64,000 nucleotides of DNA. Origin: JACKHO01 sp041398745 (lineage in GTDB: Bacteria; Planctomycetota; Planctomycetia; Planctomycetales; Planctomycetaceae). Positions 8,380-18,300 of the stretch are shown here, in pieces. Numbering within the stretch: the first letter of the stretch is position 1; every line of letters starts with the position of its first letter. Made by a program: the position numbers and the translations under genes. Where the stretch lies: NCBI GenBank assembly GCA_041398745.1, contig JAWKUB010000004.1, positions 186,001 to 250,000 on the forward strand, read 5' to 3'. The notes under the pieces were generated by a model. That model did not search any database. It saw nothing but the letters and a program-made list of their open reading frames with translations, and had not been told where the DNA came from.

Positions 8380-8535
8380 GTTTCGGCTCATGTGTTGAAT
8401 AGCTACTGGCCGGTAATTGGCGCGATGAATTAAGGATTCATTTCGTTTTGTGTTCGGGAGTGCCTTGAACCTGCCAGCGGCCCTGCGACAATCCGACCTT
8501 AGACCTCGCGTGCTCATTGACATTGGAGAAACTTG

Positions 8536-10479
8536 GTGCTTGGGGACTGGAGCAAGCTCCTGGACCGTCTCGACTGGAAAACGTCGGGGCGACTGACATT
8601 TCTTTCCATGCTGGTCGGCGTCATCGCCGGCCTGGGTGGGATTGTGTTCCAACTCGCCGGTCATGTGGTCGTGGAATACACAAGCGTCGCCATTGCCGGT
8701 TACTCACCACCAGAGGCGAAGGGTGAGGCGGCTGAGGAGGAGCAGGACGAAGTTGTTCTCTCTCCGCTGGAAGGAGAGGCCACTGAAGTAAAACACAGTA
8801 AGCCTGTGTTCTCACCGTGGCTGCTCATTGCTGTGATGACCGGTGGTGGACTGATTTCAGGAGCGCTTGTTTATACGTTTGCTCCCGAAGCAGAAGGGCA
8901 CGGGACCGATGCCGCCATCGACGCGTTCCACAACAAGCGGGGCATCATCAACTGGCGGGTGCCTATTGTCAAAACCTTGGCATCAGCAATTACCTTGGGA
9001 ACATGCGGCTCGGGCGGTCGCGAAGGTCCCATTGCTCAAATTGGAGCGTCGTTCGGATCGTACCTGGGATCGGTACTGAATCTCTCCGCACGCGATCGAC
9101 GTATTCTGCTCGCTGCTGGCATGGGGGCCGGGGTGGGAGCCGTGTTTCGCGCTCCGCTTGCCGGGGCGTTATTCGCAGCCGAAATTCTTTACAGCGACTC
9201 AGAATTCGAAGCCGAAGTTTTCGTTCCCGCAGCGACCGCCTCGATTATTGGATATTCCGTCTTTCGCCTCTGGCTTCCCGAATCGATACGGCACGAGCCG
9301 CTCTTCGGATTCCCGTCCACTCCATTTCTAACGGGCAGCCCGCTCGAACTCATTCCCTACGCCGTACTCGCCATCATCCTGGTGATGGTTGGTGCTGTTT
9401 ACATCAAGACGTTCTACGGCGTACACAAACTCTTTGAGAAGGTCCCCACGCCGAAAATGTTTCGGCCCGCTATTGGTGCCGCGCTCGCAGGCCTCATTGG
9501 CATTGGTCTCTACTACGGATTCAGTAAAGATCCGCAACTTCTGGCTGTGTTGTCCACCGGATATGGCGTTCTCCAGAAAGCCGTGACCAACCCCGGCCAG
9601 ATTTCTGTCGGCCCAGACGGCAGCCCTCTGCTCGCCCAGTGCATTCTCATTCTGTTCACGGTCTCTCTTGTCAAAATTATTACCACATCGCTGACGATTT
9701 CGTCCGGCGGGTCAGGTGGTGTGTTCGGTCCCTCGATGGTGATTGGGGGATGCGTTGGCGGAGCGGTCGGCTTATTCTTTAACCACTTCTTTCCGCACGT
9801 CGTACCCCGCCCCGAAGCGTTTGCGATTGTCGGTATGGCGGGCTTTTTCTCCGGATGTGCTCACGCCCCGTTTTCGACCATCATTATGGTTTCAGAAATG
9901 ACGGGGGGATACGGACTGCTGCTCCCGACCATGTGGGTTTCGACTATTACGTTTGTGCTGGGGCGACCGTGGAAGCTCTACATCAAGCAGGTTCGTAATC
10001 GTCTGGAGTCGCCCGCCCACCGCGGAGACTTCCTGGTTGACGTTCTCGAAGGGATGCGTGTGGCCGACGTCTATGACAAGAGCGTCAACTACAAACTCAT
10101 TCCAGAGTCGACGTCGCTCGAAGACATTGTGCATATCCTCGCCGAAACGAAGCAGCACTACTTCCCCGTCGTCGATACTCAAAACCACGTCATTGGAATT
10201 TTCTCCGCCGATGACGTCCGCTCGTATTTGTACGATCCTACCTTGTGGAAACTGGCTAACGCCCGTGATGTCATGAATGGCCGAATTGTTGCGGTCACGC
10301 CCGAAGACGATCTCAACACCGCCATCCGCTGCTTCACGGCCATTGCCATCGACGAACTGCCGGTGGTCGACGCGACCGATCGAGGCGTTTTGCTTGGCAC
10401 ATTAAGGCACAAAGAGACCATTGCGGCGTATAATCGCCGCCTCATGGAGTTCAAAAAGGCCGCCGCCGACCACGAGTAG
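8536..10479 (+). CDS. ClC family chloride channel/antiporter with CBS pair
   Basis: The GTG at 8536 sits 7 nt after GGAG; a TTG at 8533 is the alternative. The product has about 647 residues. The membrane domain has the ClC selectivity signatures GSGGREGP (about 158-165, including the gating Glu), APLAGALFAAEI, and GSGGVFGPSMVIGG. The segment AHAPFSTIIMVSEMTGGYG closes the pore domain. An acidic insert near residues 60-90 lies between the first two helices. The C-terminus holds two CBS domains (DVYDKSVNYKLIPES... and DVMNGRIVAVTPEDD...), which usually sense adenine nucleotides. It transports Cl- or a related anion across the inner membrane; channel versus H+ exchanger is not resolved. Confidence 0.93.
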   Translation: MLGDWSKLLDRLDWKTSGRLTFLSMLVGVIAGLGGIVFQLAGHVVVEYTSVAIAGYSPPEAKGEAAEEEQDEVVLSPLEGEATEVKHSKPVFSPWLLIAVMTGGGLISGALVYTFAPEAEGHGTDAAIDAFHNKRGIINWRVPIVKTLASAITLGTCGSGGREGPIAQIGASFGSYLGSVLNLSARDRRILLAAGMGAGVGAVFRAPLAGALFAAEILYSDSEFEAEVFVPAATASIIGYSVFRLWLPESIRHEPLFGFPSTPFLTGSPLELIPYAVLAIILVMVGAVYIKTFYGVHKLFEKVPTPKMFRPAIGAALAGLIGIGLYYGFSKDPQLLAVLSTGYGVLQKAVTNPGQISVGPDGSPLLAQCILILFTVSLVKIITTSLTISSGGSGGVFGPSMVIGGCVGGAVGLFFNHFFPHVVPRPEAFAIVGMAGFFSGCAHAPFSTIIMVSEMTGGYGLLLPTMWVSTITFVLGRPWKLYIKQVRNRLESPAHRGDFLVDVLEGMRVADVYDKSVNYKLIPESTSLEDIVHILAETKQHYFPVVDTQNHVIGIFSADDVRSYLYDPTLWKLANARDVMNGRIVAVTPEDDLNTAIRCFTAIAIDELPVVDATDRGVLLGTLRHKETIAAYNRRLMEFKKAAADHE

Positions 10480-10549
10480 AAGCGTACCGGGTCGCGTCTG
10501 CGTACCCGGTTCCCCTCCCCGGCAACTCTTGACTACTGGAGAATTCGAA

Positions 10550-11824
10550 TTGTCGCCACGAGAGTTCTCGATTGATGTCATTCGGCGGCTGCGTGAGCAA
10601 GGCTTCACAGCGTTCTGGGCGGGCGGATGTGTGCGCGACCTGCTGCTGGGACGCCCCGCAACCGACTTTGATGTCGCAACGAATGCTACGCCGACGCAGG
10701 TACGGCAGGTCTTCGGATCACGTAAAACATTGGCAGTCGGCGAGAGTTTCGGCGTTATGATTGTCCTCGGCCCGAAGTCCGCAGGGCAGGTGGAAGTCGC
10801 CACCTTCCGACTCGACGGAACGTACGCCGATGGACGGCGACCCGATCATGTGGAGTTCTGTGATGCCGAGCATGACGCCCGGCGCCGCGACTTCACCATC
10901 AACGGCATGTTCTATGATCCTCTCTCCGAAACAGTCCACGACTTTGTCGGTGGGCAGGCCGACCTCCAGCGCCGAGTTGTGCGTGCCATTGGAAATCCCA
11001 TCGAACGGATGACCGAGGACAAACTCCGTATGCTGCGGGCAGTTCGCTTCGCCGCCGTACTCGATTTTGAACTCGACAGCGAAACAGCCAGCGCCGTGCA
11101 GCACATGGCCCGGCAACTGGTCGTCGTCAGTTCAGAACGAATTGCTCAGGAACTGCAGAAGTGTTTGCGTCATGCCAACCGCAACATTGCATTGGAAATG
11201 CTTCGCAGCCTCGACTTGTTCGCTGTCATCCTGCCAGAGGTTGTGGAGAACGTCATCCATTTCTCTGAAGAACGTTGGAAGCTGCTCCTGCGTTCTCTGA
11301 AGCATGTTCCCGAGCTGTCGTTTGAAGCGGCCATGGCGATGGTCCTCCGCTTTGTTCCGGCACCCACCGACTGGAAGAAACATGACGCTCCCGGTCATGG
11401 AACTGTTCAAGACATTTGCAAGCGGTTGCGACTCTCCAACGACCAACTCTCGCACATTTGCTGGCTGGTACAGAATCGGAACGCCTTCGATGTAGCGTCG
11501 ACACTCCCTCTCGCCCAACTCAAACGCCTGCTCGTGAGTCCCTATATTGAGGACCTGCTGACCATCGAACGGGCCTGGACGATTTGCCAGGGGAATGCAA
11601 TTGATGAGTTTGACTGGGTCGAGAACTACCACAGCACCACTCCGGTAGCTCAAGTTAATCCCCCCGAGTTACTGACGGGCCGCGACCTCATTCAACTCGG
11701 CCACCAACCCGGTCCCTACTTCAGCGAGTGGCTGACAACAATCCGCAACGCCCAACTCAACGAACAAATCAAATACCGTGAAGAAGCCCTGAAACTCTTG
11801 GAACAACTCGCAGCTAACAAGTAA
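10550..11824 (+). CDS. CCA tRNA nucleotidyltransferase / poly(A) polymerase family
   Basis: I place the start at TTG 10550, eight bases after GGAG; longer versions would overlap the ClC gene. The 424-residue product has the class II nucleotidyltransferase head: FWAGGCVRDLLLGRPATDFD (with the metal-binding DFD) and ATNATP. RRDFTINGMFYDP and RMLRAVRFAAVLDFEL follow, as in CCA-adding enzymes and poly(A) polymerases. It would add or repair the 3' CCA end of tRNA. No HD domain was seen in the C-terminal half, which is helical. CCA-adding versus A-adding or PAP activity cannot be separated from sequence alone. Confidence 0.9.
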   Translation: MSPREFSIDVIRRLREQGFTAFWAGGCVRDLLLGRPATDFDVATNATPTQVRQVFGSRKTLAVGESFGVMIVLGPKSAGQVEVATFRLDGTYADGRRPDHVEFCDAEHDARRRDFTINGMFYDPLSETVHDFVGGQADLQRRVVRAIGNPIERMTEDKLRMLRAVRFAAVLDFELDSETASAVQHMARQLVVVSSERIAQELQKCLRHANRNIALEMLRSLDLFAVILPEVVENVIHFSEERWKLLLRSLKHVPELSFEAAMAMVLRFVPAPTDWKKHDAPGHGTVQDICKRLRLSNDQLSHICWLVQNRNAFDVASTLPLAQLKRLLVSPYIEDLLTIERAWTICQGNAIDEFDWVENYHSTTPVAQVNPPELLTGRDLIQLGHQPGPYFSEWLTTIRNAQLNEQIKYREEALKLLEQLAANK

Positions 11825-11893
11825 ATTAGCCTTTCATTCCCTCAACCATCTCAACTGTGGCGCAGCCGCATTCAACCATTTTAACCTCTTGCC

Positions 11894-12325
11894 ATGCCCG
11901 CCCCACAAGACAATCAACTCCCCTGGTACCACGCTGGATTGCAGTTCACCTGCACTCAGTGTGGCAACTGCTGCACTGGTGCGAGTGGGTTCGTCTGGGT
12001 GACCGAGGAGGACCTCCGGGCGATTGCAGAGTACCTCGACAAACCCATTGGCGAAGTCCGGCTCATGCACACGCGTCCAGCTCGTGGGAAGCTATCACTG
12101 GCGGAATACGCCAACGGCGACTGCATTTACCTCGACCCGAAAACACGAGGATGCACCGTCTACCCCGTTCGCCCCATCCAGTGCCGCACCTGGCCGTTCT
12201 GGAAAAGCAACGTCGAAACCCCCGCCGCCTGGGAAGACACATGCCGCAGCTGCCCCGGCTCAGGCCAAGGGGAGCTTGTGCCGCTGGAAGAAATCAACGA
12301 GCGGCTGTCGAAGACGGATATTTAA
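11894..12325 (+). CDS. YkgJ-type cysteine-cluster protein
   Basis: The product has 143 residues. The N-terminal motif CTQCGNCCTG is followed by CIYLDPKTRGCTVYPVRPIQ, CRTWPFW and CRSCPG. This Cys spacing defines the YkgJ/CxxCxxCC family, thought to bind Zn2+ or an Fe-S cluster. The biochemical role of the family is not settled. It lies 69 bp after the CCA gene, same strand, so co-transcription is possible. Confidence 0.85.
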   Translation: MPAPQDNQLPWYHAGLQFTCTQCGNCCTGASGFVWVTEEDLRAIAEYLDKPIGEVRLMHTRPARGKLSLAEYANGDCIYLDPKTRGCTVYPVRPIQCRTWPFWKSNVETPAAWEDTCRSCPGSGQGELVPLEEINERLSKTDI

Positions 12326-12360
12326 GATGTGGTGTGGCACGCCATGACGTCAGGAAGGGC

Positions 12361-12383
12361 GTGGTCAAACGTCGATTGACCAC
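12361..12383. terminator. Hairpin after YkgJ-type gene, possible terminator
   Basis: GTGGTCAA-ACGTCGA-TTGACCAC forms a perfect 8-bp stem 36 bp after the stop codon. No T-run follows, so intrinsic termination is uncertain. Confidence 0.35.
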
Positions 12384-12544
12384 ACCCACACAGATGGTCT
12401 CAGCGTGCGACCCCTCCGGATGCAACCCTCCCAGATTTCCGGTGGCTCCGCACCAAAACAGCATTGGCAACGTCGACAAGTCGTCTGCGGAGTGCTGTAA
12501 TACGACATCAACTCCTGACCCGCTATTTGTACTTTTGGTGACTT

Positions 12545-12718
12545 ATGCTCAGCCGACTTCTCTTCCGCGTTGGAATTGCAGGTGCCGTTTTCTTCTGTCT
12601 GTCGGTTTATGACATGTTCACAGGTGAGTTCTCAGGACGGACCCTTGCCTTCGCTGCTGGCGGCTTAGTGGCAATGCTGGGAGCCGGCTCGTATTTTCTG
12701 TTTTCGAAGTCAGAGTGA
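12545..12718 (+). CDS. Small two-helix membrane protein
   Basis: This 57-residue ORF was found by reading the gap. It starts MLSRLLFRVGIAGAVFFCLS and continues with a second hydrophobic stretch, TLAFAAGGLVAMLGAGSYFL, ending FSKSE. GGTGA lies just upstream of the ATG. Two predicted helices with a short polar link suggest an inner-membrane protein. I recognise no family. It could be a chance ORF, but the paired hydrophobic segments and clean boundaries favour a real gene. Confidence 0.5.
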   Translation: MLSRLLFRVGIAGAVFFCLSVYDMFTGEFSGRTLAFAAGGLVAMLGAGSYFLFSKSE

Positions 12719-12794
12719 GCGTTGAAGCAGTGCTTGCTTCAACGCGCTGCCATCTACTCAACGGGGCCTCCCGCCGTTGCGGCGTTATGGCACG

Positions 12795-13316
12795 TTACTC
12801 AGCAGATGGTGCGACCCGCTCATCGAAAATGGGCGTATTGGGTGGCAAGGGGATGCGATTCAAATCGACGATGTCTCCATCAACCTTCAATTCGATATAG
12901 TTCGTGTCCCACCATCGAGACCGCAATTCATGGGGATTACCTTCGAACGGACCTTTGGGTAACTCAGGATTCAACGGTTGTCCCTCAGGCGGACAGTGGA
13001 TCACGACACCGGTCTGATTCTTACCGAGAAAGTGCCCTGGACGATTCACAAGGAAAATGGGCGCCCCCTGGGTTTTCACTTTCAGTATATGAGGCCATAC
13101 AGCCTCAAACTCTTCGCGATTCTGGAACTGGATTGCAAAATGCCGAGCTTCGAGAACGGGGCCGAAATAGGATTTGGATTGCTTGCGCAGCGGTTCCAGT
13201 TCACTGGGCCAACTTTGTGGCCACGTTCCCGTGTCAGCTATGGTGTAGAGTGCGTAAGCAGTTGAGCCTGCGGCAATCAAAACCGCAGCAGCGACGAATG
13301 CCAATGATTTTCTCAT
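12795..13316 (-). CDS. Exported hypothetical protein
   Basis: The ATG at 13316 follows GGAG and opens a signal peptide: MRKSLAFVAAAVLIAAGSTA with cleavage likely after YA. The 173-residue product contains ARHFAIQFQNREEFEAVWPH, a VNRPGHFLGKN stretch, and WWDTNYIELKVDGDIVDLNR near the end. I do not recognise a family. It is presumably periplasmic. It is convergent with the small membrane protein gene and divergent from the photolyase gene. Confidence 0.65.
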   Translation of the reverse strand: MRKSLAFVAAAVLIAAGSTAYALYTIADTGTWPQSWPSELEPLRKQSKSYFGPVLEARHFAIQFQNREEFEAVWPHILKVKTQGAPIFLVNRPGHFLGKNQTGVVIHCPPEGQPLNPELPKGPFEGNPHELRSRWWDTNYIELKVDGDIVDLNRIPLPPNTPIFDERVAPSAE

Positions 13317-13723
13317 GACCAAAAACTCCATCCAATTGGGTGTAAGCTTGACTCTGGGAATAGGACGCACCAAATCAAATAGCTATTAGGCACCAATCCA
13401 GATTTTTCTGGGGCCGGCTCAATCGCGTGCGTATGCTTTTGATTCCGCTCGGTGAATGCCAGTCGAGCGACGACAGTGCGGCGGGTGGCTGTGGTCAATC
13501 TGTCGCGAATCGCATTGGGTTCGATTTTGGACCGGTCGACAGATTGCCCACAGGGCGACGTACGAGTCGAGTTCCCTGGAGGCAAATTGCTGTTCACGGC
13601 ATTTGAGTTGTGGAAATCCAACTCAGCAACTTGACCCCAGCCACGCCGGACCAACATGGCCTATTTGCTGGCCGTGTCTACAATCGCCGCATTGATTTCA
13701 TGTGGACGAAAACGGCAGCGACA
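13317..13723. other. Divergent intergenic region with a long inverted repeat
   Basis: This 407-bp region separates a leftward exported-protein gene from the rightward photolyase gene. It holds the 17-bp imperfect inverted repeat described at 13489-13553. ORFs on both strands here lack coding character. Confidence 0.5.
13489..13553. repeat. 17-bp inverted repeat (1 mismatch), 31-bp spacer
   Basis: CTGTGGTCAATCTGTCG (13489-13505) pairs with CGACAGATTGCCCACAG (13537-13553), with a single mismatch. The span could fold as an RNA hairpin or be bound as a DNA palindrome. It lies in a divergent promoter region. Confidence 0.6.
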
Positions 13724-15154
13724 ATGAGCGGTTCGGTAGTTTGGCTTCGGCGGGACTTGCGTGTGGCGGACAATCCGGCGCTCTGGGCGGCAGTTGAGCG
13801 TGGTGGGCCAGTCATTCCGTTGTTCATCTGGTCTGATGACGAAGAAGGGACGTGGCCGACCGGTTCGTGTTCGAAGTGGTGGCTGCATCATTCATTGAGT
13901 CGGCTCAAGGAAACGTGTGCGGAACTGGGGTCGCCGCTGGTTGTTCGCGAAGGCCCGAGTGAGTCGATCCTGGATGAGGTTCTCAAAGAAACGGGCGCTG
14001 ATGCCGTCTTCTGGAATCGACGTTATGAGTCGGTCATTCGGAAGCGGGACGAGCAGATTAAGTCGAACCTCGCGTCTCGGGGATTCACGGTTGCCAGCTT
14101 CAACGGCTCACTGCTGGTGGAACCGTGGGAAGTGCTGACGAAGCAGGGAACGCCTTATCAGGTCTTCACACCATTCTGGCGGGCGTGTCAGGAGACTCGC
14201 AAGCAGGTCGCGCCACTTTCGGCGCCGACAGAATTACGGTCGCCCGAGTCGCCGCTGAAGAGTGAATCCCTCGACAGCTTGAGTTTTCTGCCGCAGATTT
14301 CATGGGACGCCGAGTTCCCAAAACACTGGACGCCAGGCGAAGCGGGCGCTCGAGCCGCGTTGGACGAATTCCTGACTCATTCCGTCAAGGACTATTCTCA
14401 GGGGCGGAATATCCCCAGCCAGAAGGCTACGTCGCGACTCTCCCCGCACCTACACTTCGGGGAGATTTCGCCACGACAAATCGAAGAGGACTTGAAGCAA
14501 CGCGGCCTCTCCGCATCACAGGAGGGTGTGAAAACCTTTGTCAGCGAACTGGGATGGCGCGAGTTTGCGCACTCCATCATGTTCCATTTTCCGCATACGG
14601 AAACCGAGGCTTTGCGAGACTCGTTTCACAGCTTCCCCTGGGTGGAAAACGCTGAACATCTAGAACGCTGGCAGCGGGGGCAGACCGGGTATCCCATTGT
14701 CGATGCCGGCATGCGTGAGCTGTGGACCACTGGTTGGATGCACAACCGCGTGCGGATGATTGTCGGTTCATTCCTCACGAAGGATTTGCTCATCGACTGG
14801 AAGGAAGGAGCCCGCTGGTTCTGGGATACGCTGGTCGATGCCGACCTCGCCAATAATCAACTCGGCTGGCAATGGGTTTCTGGCTGCGGTGCCGATGCGG
14901 CGCCGTATTTTCGCGTATTTAATCCTATTACGCAGGGAACGAAATTCGACCCCGATGGCACCTATGTCCGCCGTTGGTGCCCCGAACTCGCGGACCTGCC
15001 GAACAAGTGGATTCACGCCCCCTGGACCGCTCCCGACAAAGTTCTGCGGCAGGCCAACGTTGAACTCGGGGGCAATTACCCCGAGCCCATGGTGGATCAT
15101 GGTGAAGCCCGCAAGGCGGCTCTCAGTGCATTCGCACGCATCAAGAAATCGTAG
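13724..15154 (+). CDS. phr: Deoxyribodipyrimidine photolyase
   Basis: From ATG 13724 the product has 476 residues (an ATG at 13700 would add eight). The N-terminal alpha/beta domain begins SGSVVWLRRDLRVADNPALW. The FAD domain shows ATSRLSPHLHFGEISPRQ, ELGWREFAHSIMFHFPHTE, GYPIVDAGMRELWTTGWMHN, and DLANNQLGWQWVSGCGADAA followed by PYFRVFNP. These are the FAD-binding and Trp-chain segments of the photolyase/cryptochrome family. It should repair UV-induced pyrimidine dimers using light. A cryptochrome-like function cannot be excluded. Its stop codon TAG lies inside the GTAGGGTGGGTGG end of a repeat element. Confidence 0.93.
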   Translation: MSGSVVWLRRDLRVADNPALWAAVERGGPVIPLFIWSDDEEGTWPTGSCSKWWLHHSLSRLKETCAELGSPLVVREGPSESILDEVLKETGADAVFWNRRYESVIRKRDEQIKSNLASRGFTVASFNGSLLVEPWEVLTKQGTPYQVFTPFWRACQETRKQVAPLSAPTELRSPESPLKSESLDSLSFLPQISWDAEFPKHWTPGEAGARAALDEFLTHSVKDYSQGRNIPSQKATSRLSPHLHFGEISPRQIEEDLKQRGLSASQEGVKTFVSELGWREFAHSIMFHFPHTETEALRDSFHSFPWVENAEHLERWQRGQTGYPIVDAGMRELWTTGWMHNRVRMIVGSFLTKDLLIDWKEGARWFWDTLVDADLANNQLGWQWVSGCGADAAPYFRVFNPITQGTKFDPDGTYVRRWCPELADLPNKWIHAPWTAPDKVLRQANVELGGNYPEPMVDHGEARKAALSAFARIKKS

Positions 15155-15262
15155 GGTGGGTGGAGTTCGCGTCAGACGAAGCGGTACGTTACGCAAGTCA
15201 TCGACATTGCGACTTCGATCGACGTTTCAATCCTGTTACGTCTCGCGGACGCAACCCACCAC
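15151..15262. mobile_element. GTAGGGTGGGT-type short element (related to the MITE family)
   Basis: The 112-bp segment begins GTAGGGTGGGTGGAGTTCGC and ends CAACCCACCAC, giving inverted ends. It resembles the GTAGGTTGGGT elements at 4913 and 49418 but is shorter and more diverged. Its first bases supply the photolyase stop codon. No coding sequence is present. Confidence 0.5.
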
Positions 15263-15302
15263 ATTCTGTTGACTTGCTTCACGCACCCTGACAAGGGAAC
15301 TG

Positions 15303-18300
15303 TTACGCAGCCTTCAGTGAACGAGACTGATGGGCATACCGAATCCAGTCAGTCACTTCTTCGAGATCGGGGACTTTCGACGAACGGAGCAGGCGTTGCC
15401 CTTCGTTGGTTTCCACGAATGGCCCCACGATGGCAAACAAACTCTCAGGGGAATAACTGGCAAGTTGCGACGGGCTATGAATGTCCAGCGCAACGAGCAC
15501 CTGAACGTCATGACCACGCATTTCCGGGACGGCAGTCATCAGTGATGCCTGTCGCTGCCAGGCCACCACGTCGGCCTCCTTCACCCGCTTCAGGTCGAGC
15601 TTTTCAGCAATGACACCCGCGTCGCGATTCAGCAGGTCCGACACCCAGCGAACACCAATTTTCTCAAGGCGCCCTGCCATTTTGGGACCTATGGAGGGAG
15701 CATCAACCACTGGGCTGTCGAGGTTCAAAAAGAACCGCAATTCTTTCGCCTCGGATGACTCACTCGACGCCGCCGACACGACCGAGAAACCCGCGTTGGC
15801 TGGAGTTCGCTCGTGGCTTTGCTGATGGAACTGAGCCAATGATTGCATTCGAACGGAAGGGCGTCCATTGGATTGGCTTCGCTCGGAAACACGACGACCG
15901 CGTGACTCGAAGGCGTAACCTCGCTGAGACCGTTCTGCGGAACGTCGTCCAGACCGACGGCCTGCACGGCGATTCGCCACCGACTCGCGGGCAGCACGAT
16001 ACGACCGTGCCCTTTGAGCCGAATGCCGCCAGTTCCCCACTTGATTATGGCTGGGCCATGTCCGTGCCTGAGGAATCCAGGTCAGTGCCATGTGCTCGCC
16101 CGATCGATACCGCAGTTGCTCAATACGGCGGCTCAATTCTTCGGCATCAACTTCGGCGAGTTCGGAAGCATTGGTAATACCCGTTGCTGCCAGGACCTGA
16201 GCGTCACGCCCTGAGAGACCAGCCACACATACCAGCAGTCGGCATTCTGCCTGCCAGAGTCGCAGTGTTGCCACGGAAATCTGAAGGTTTTCCAGGGGAG
16301 TTTCAATTGTGGACGCATCGAGGTCGAGAAGATCAGCAACATCCCGCACGCCCAACGTGTTCAGGCGACGTGCCATTTGCACGCTCAGTGAAGGAACGTT
16401 GAGAATCGAACTGTCAGCCTGTAACCAGTAAGGTTGATCGGGTTGCGTCCGGGCGAGAATGACTTCGCGTTCGCTTGGCTGTACGACGGTCTCGACTGTT
16501 TCGGTTTGAGCGACCGCGACGGCCACGGAGGGCAGGGGGCGCGTCTTGTTCTTCATCACGCGACCGCGCGATGAGCCGGGCAAGTCACGCACTGCGGCGC
16601 CGGCCTCATCAAACAGGTTGGCCAAGTGTTCCTGACAGGTGAAGAACACAATTTGCTGGACTTGGCTGTACTCAATGAGTACGTCGACGGCAATTTTCAG
16701 GCGATCTTCATCGCTGTCGTTGAGCACATCATCGAGAAGCAGCGGAAGTTTCACGCCGCGACCGACGTACTCCTTCCATAGAGCCAGACGAAATGCAAAA
16801 GCGGCCTGATCCAGTGTGCCCCGACTCAGGATATGTAGCGGAAGCTTCTCGCCAGAATCATTCTGAACCAGCAGCTGGCTTCCTTCGGTCTCAAACAAGA
16901 ACCGGGGATAGCGTCCGCTCGTTAGTCGGTTGAGCAGACGAGAACTTTCTTTGATAACGGGTGATTCCGTCTCAACTTTCAGCTTCTGCTCGGTGGACTG
17001 CAGAACCTGTTGCAGCATGGCCAGTGACTGCCATTGTTCGCGGGCGTCCGCCAGACGCTGCGAGACGACTGACAGTTCGTAGCGGAGAGCATCGAGCGAC
17101 GAGTCGGCGGCGAACTGGTGCGGCTGCTTCAGCAGTTCACGCAAATCGCCCTGAATGCGACACCATTCCGACTGTGTCGCCCACCAGTCCCGCTGCAGCT
17201 GTCGCTTGCGATGGTTCAATCGCGCGGCGAGGTCAGCGTCGCCAGGGCGTGCATTCGAGACCTCTCGGGTCCGCTGGTTGACGATAACTTCCTTTATCGG
17301 CGTTCCCGCGACGACGGAGGCAGGCAGTCCGTTCACATATGTCGTGTGATTGTCGCAGCGGCAGTGTTCGGCGTCGTGCAGTGTCCGATGCTGAAGCAGC
17401 TCGTCGCTTGTGCGTCCCGCTTCGTGCAGGAGTTGATCGCGTCGTAGTCGCAGTCGCTGAATTTGGCGGGTTACTTCCAGTTCACAGGCATCAATGCTTT
17501 CGCGTTGCGACTGCAGCAACACCTGATGATGTACCGACTGCTGACGACTGAGTTCCTGGCAAATCAGGTAGATTTGCTGCCGAATTGACTGCAGTGTCGA
17601 ACTGATGTCCGTTGTGAGTTGATCACAAACGCACTGCTTGACGGAGCGGGCCGAGTCGAGTGTTTGTTCAATGAGGGCGAAACGTTCCGTTTGCCGCTCC
17701 AGTTGCCGGATTGCTTCCCGATGCCGCTGGAAGTACGTCTCGACTTCTGGAATCTCGACACCGGCGAGACCTGCGGTTTTCACAGAGACCTGCATCCGGG
17801 ATGCCGCCAAGTCCTTCAGCACCTGTTGCGAATGTCGAATTTGCTCGTCAATTTCGCGAATCGACACAATCCAGTCGGGAGTTGTCGATGCACCTGGGCG
17901 TTCGACAATTTGTTCCTCCCGAACGACTTCCACGCGACGCGACCACAAACGGTCGTGGGTTTCATTGAGGTCGGACTGAACCTGTTGTAATTCGCCGTGC
18001 AGCCAGTTAATTCGGTGCTGCAGTACCTTGAGCGTGTTCTCAAGTTGACGAACTTTCCCGGCCCAGGAATCGTGTTGGGATTCTCGCTCTGCGGAGAGGC
18101 GGCCCAGCTCGCGAGTCAGCTCCGCCTTGCGGGCCTGAAGCTCTTCGATTTTTCCCTTAGAGGGTGTGCCGGTGAACAGGTCTTCTCGCTCTTTGCGAAC
18201 CGACTCGAGCCGCTGCACGAGCCAATGCGCCGATTCCGTTTTTCCGCGCAGCGGAATGTTGTCACGCAGTGCAAGCCGGACCAACGGCTCCAAGGCGTGC

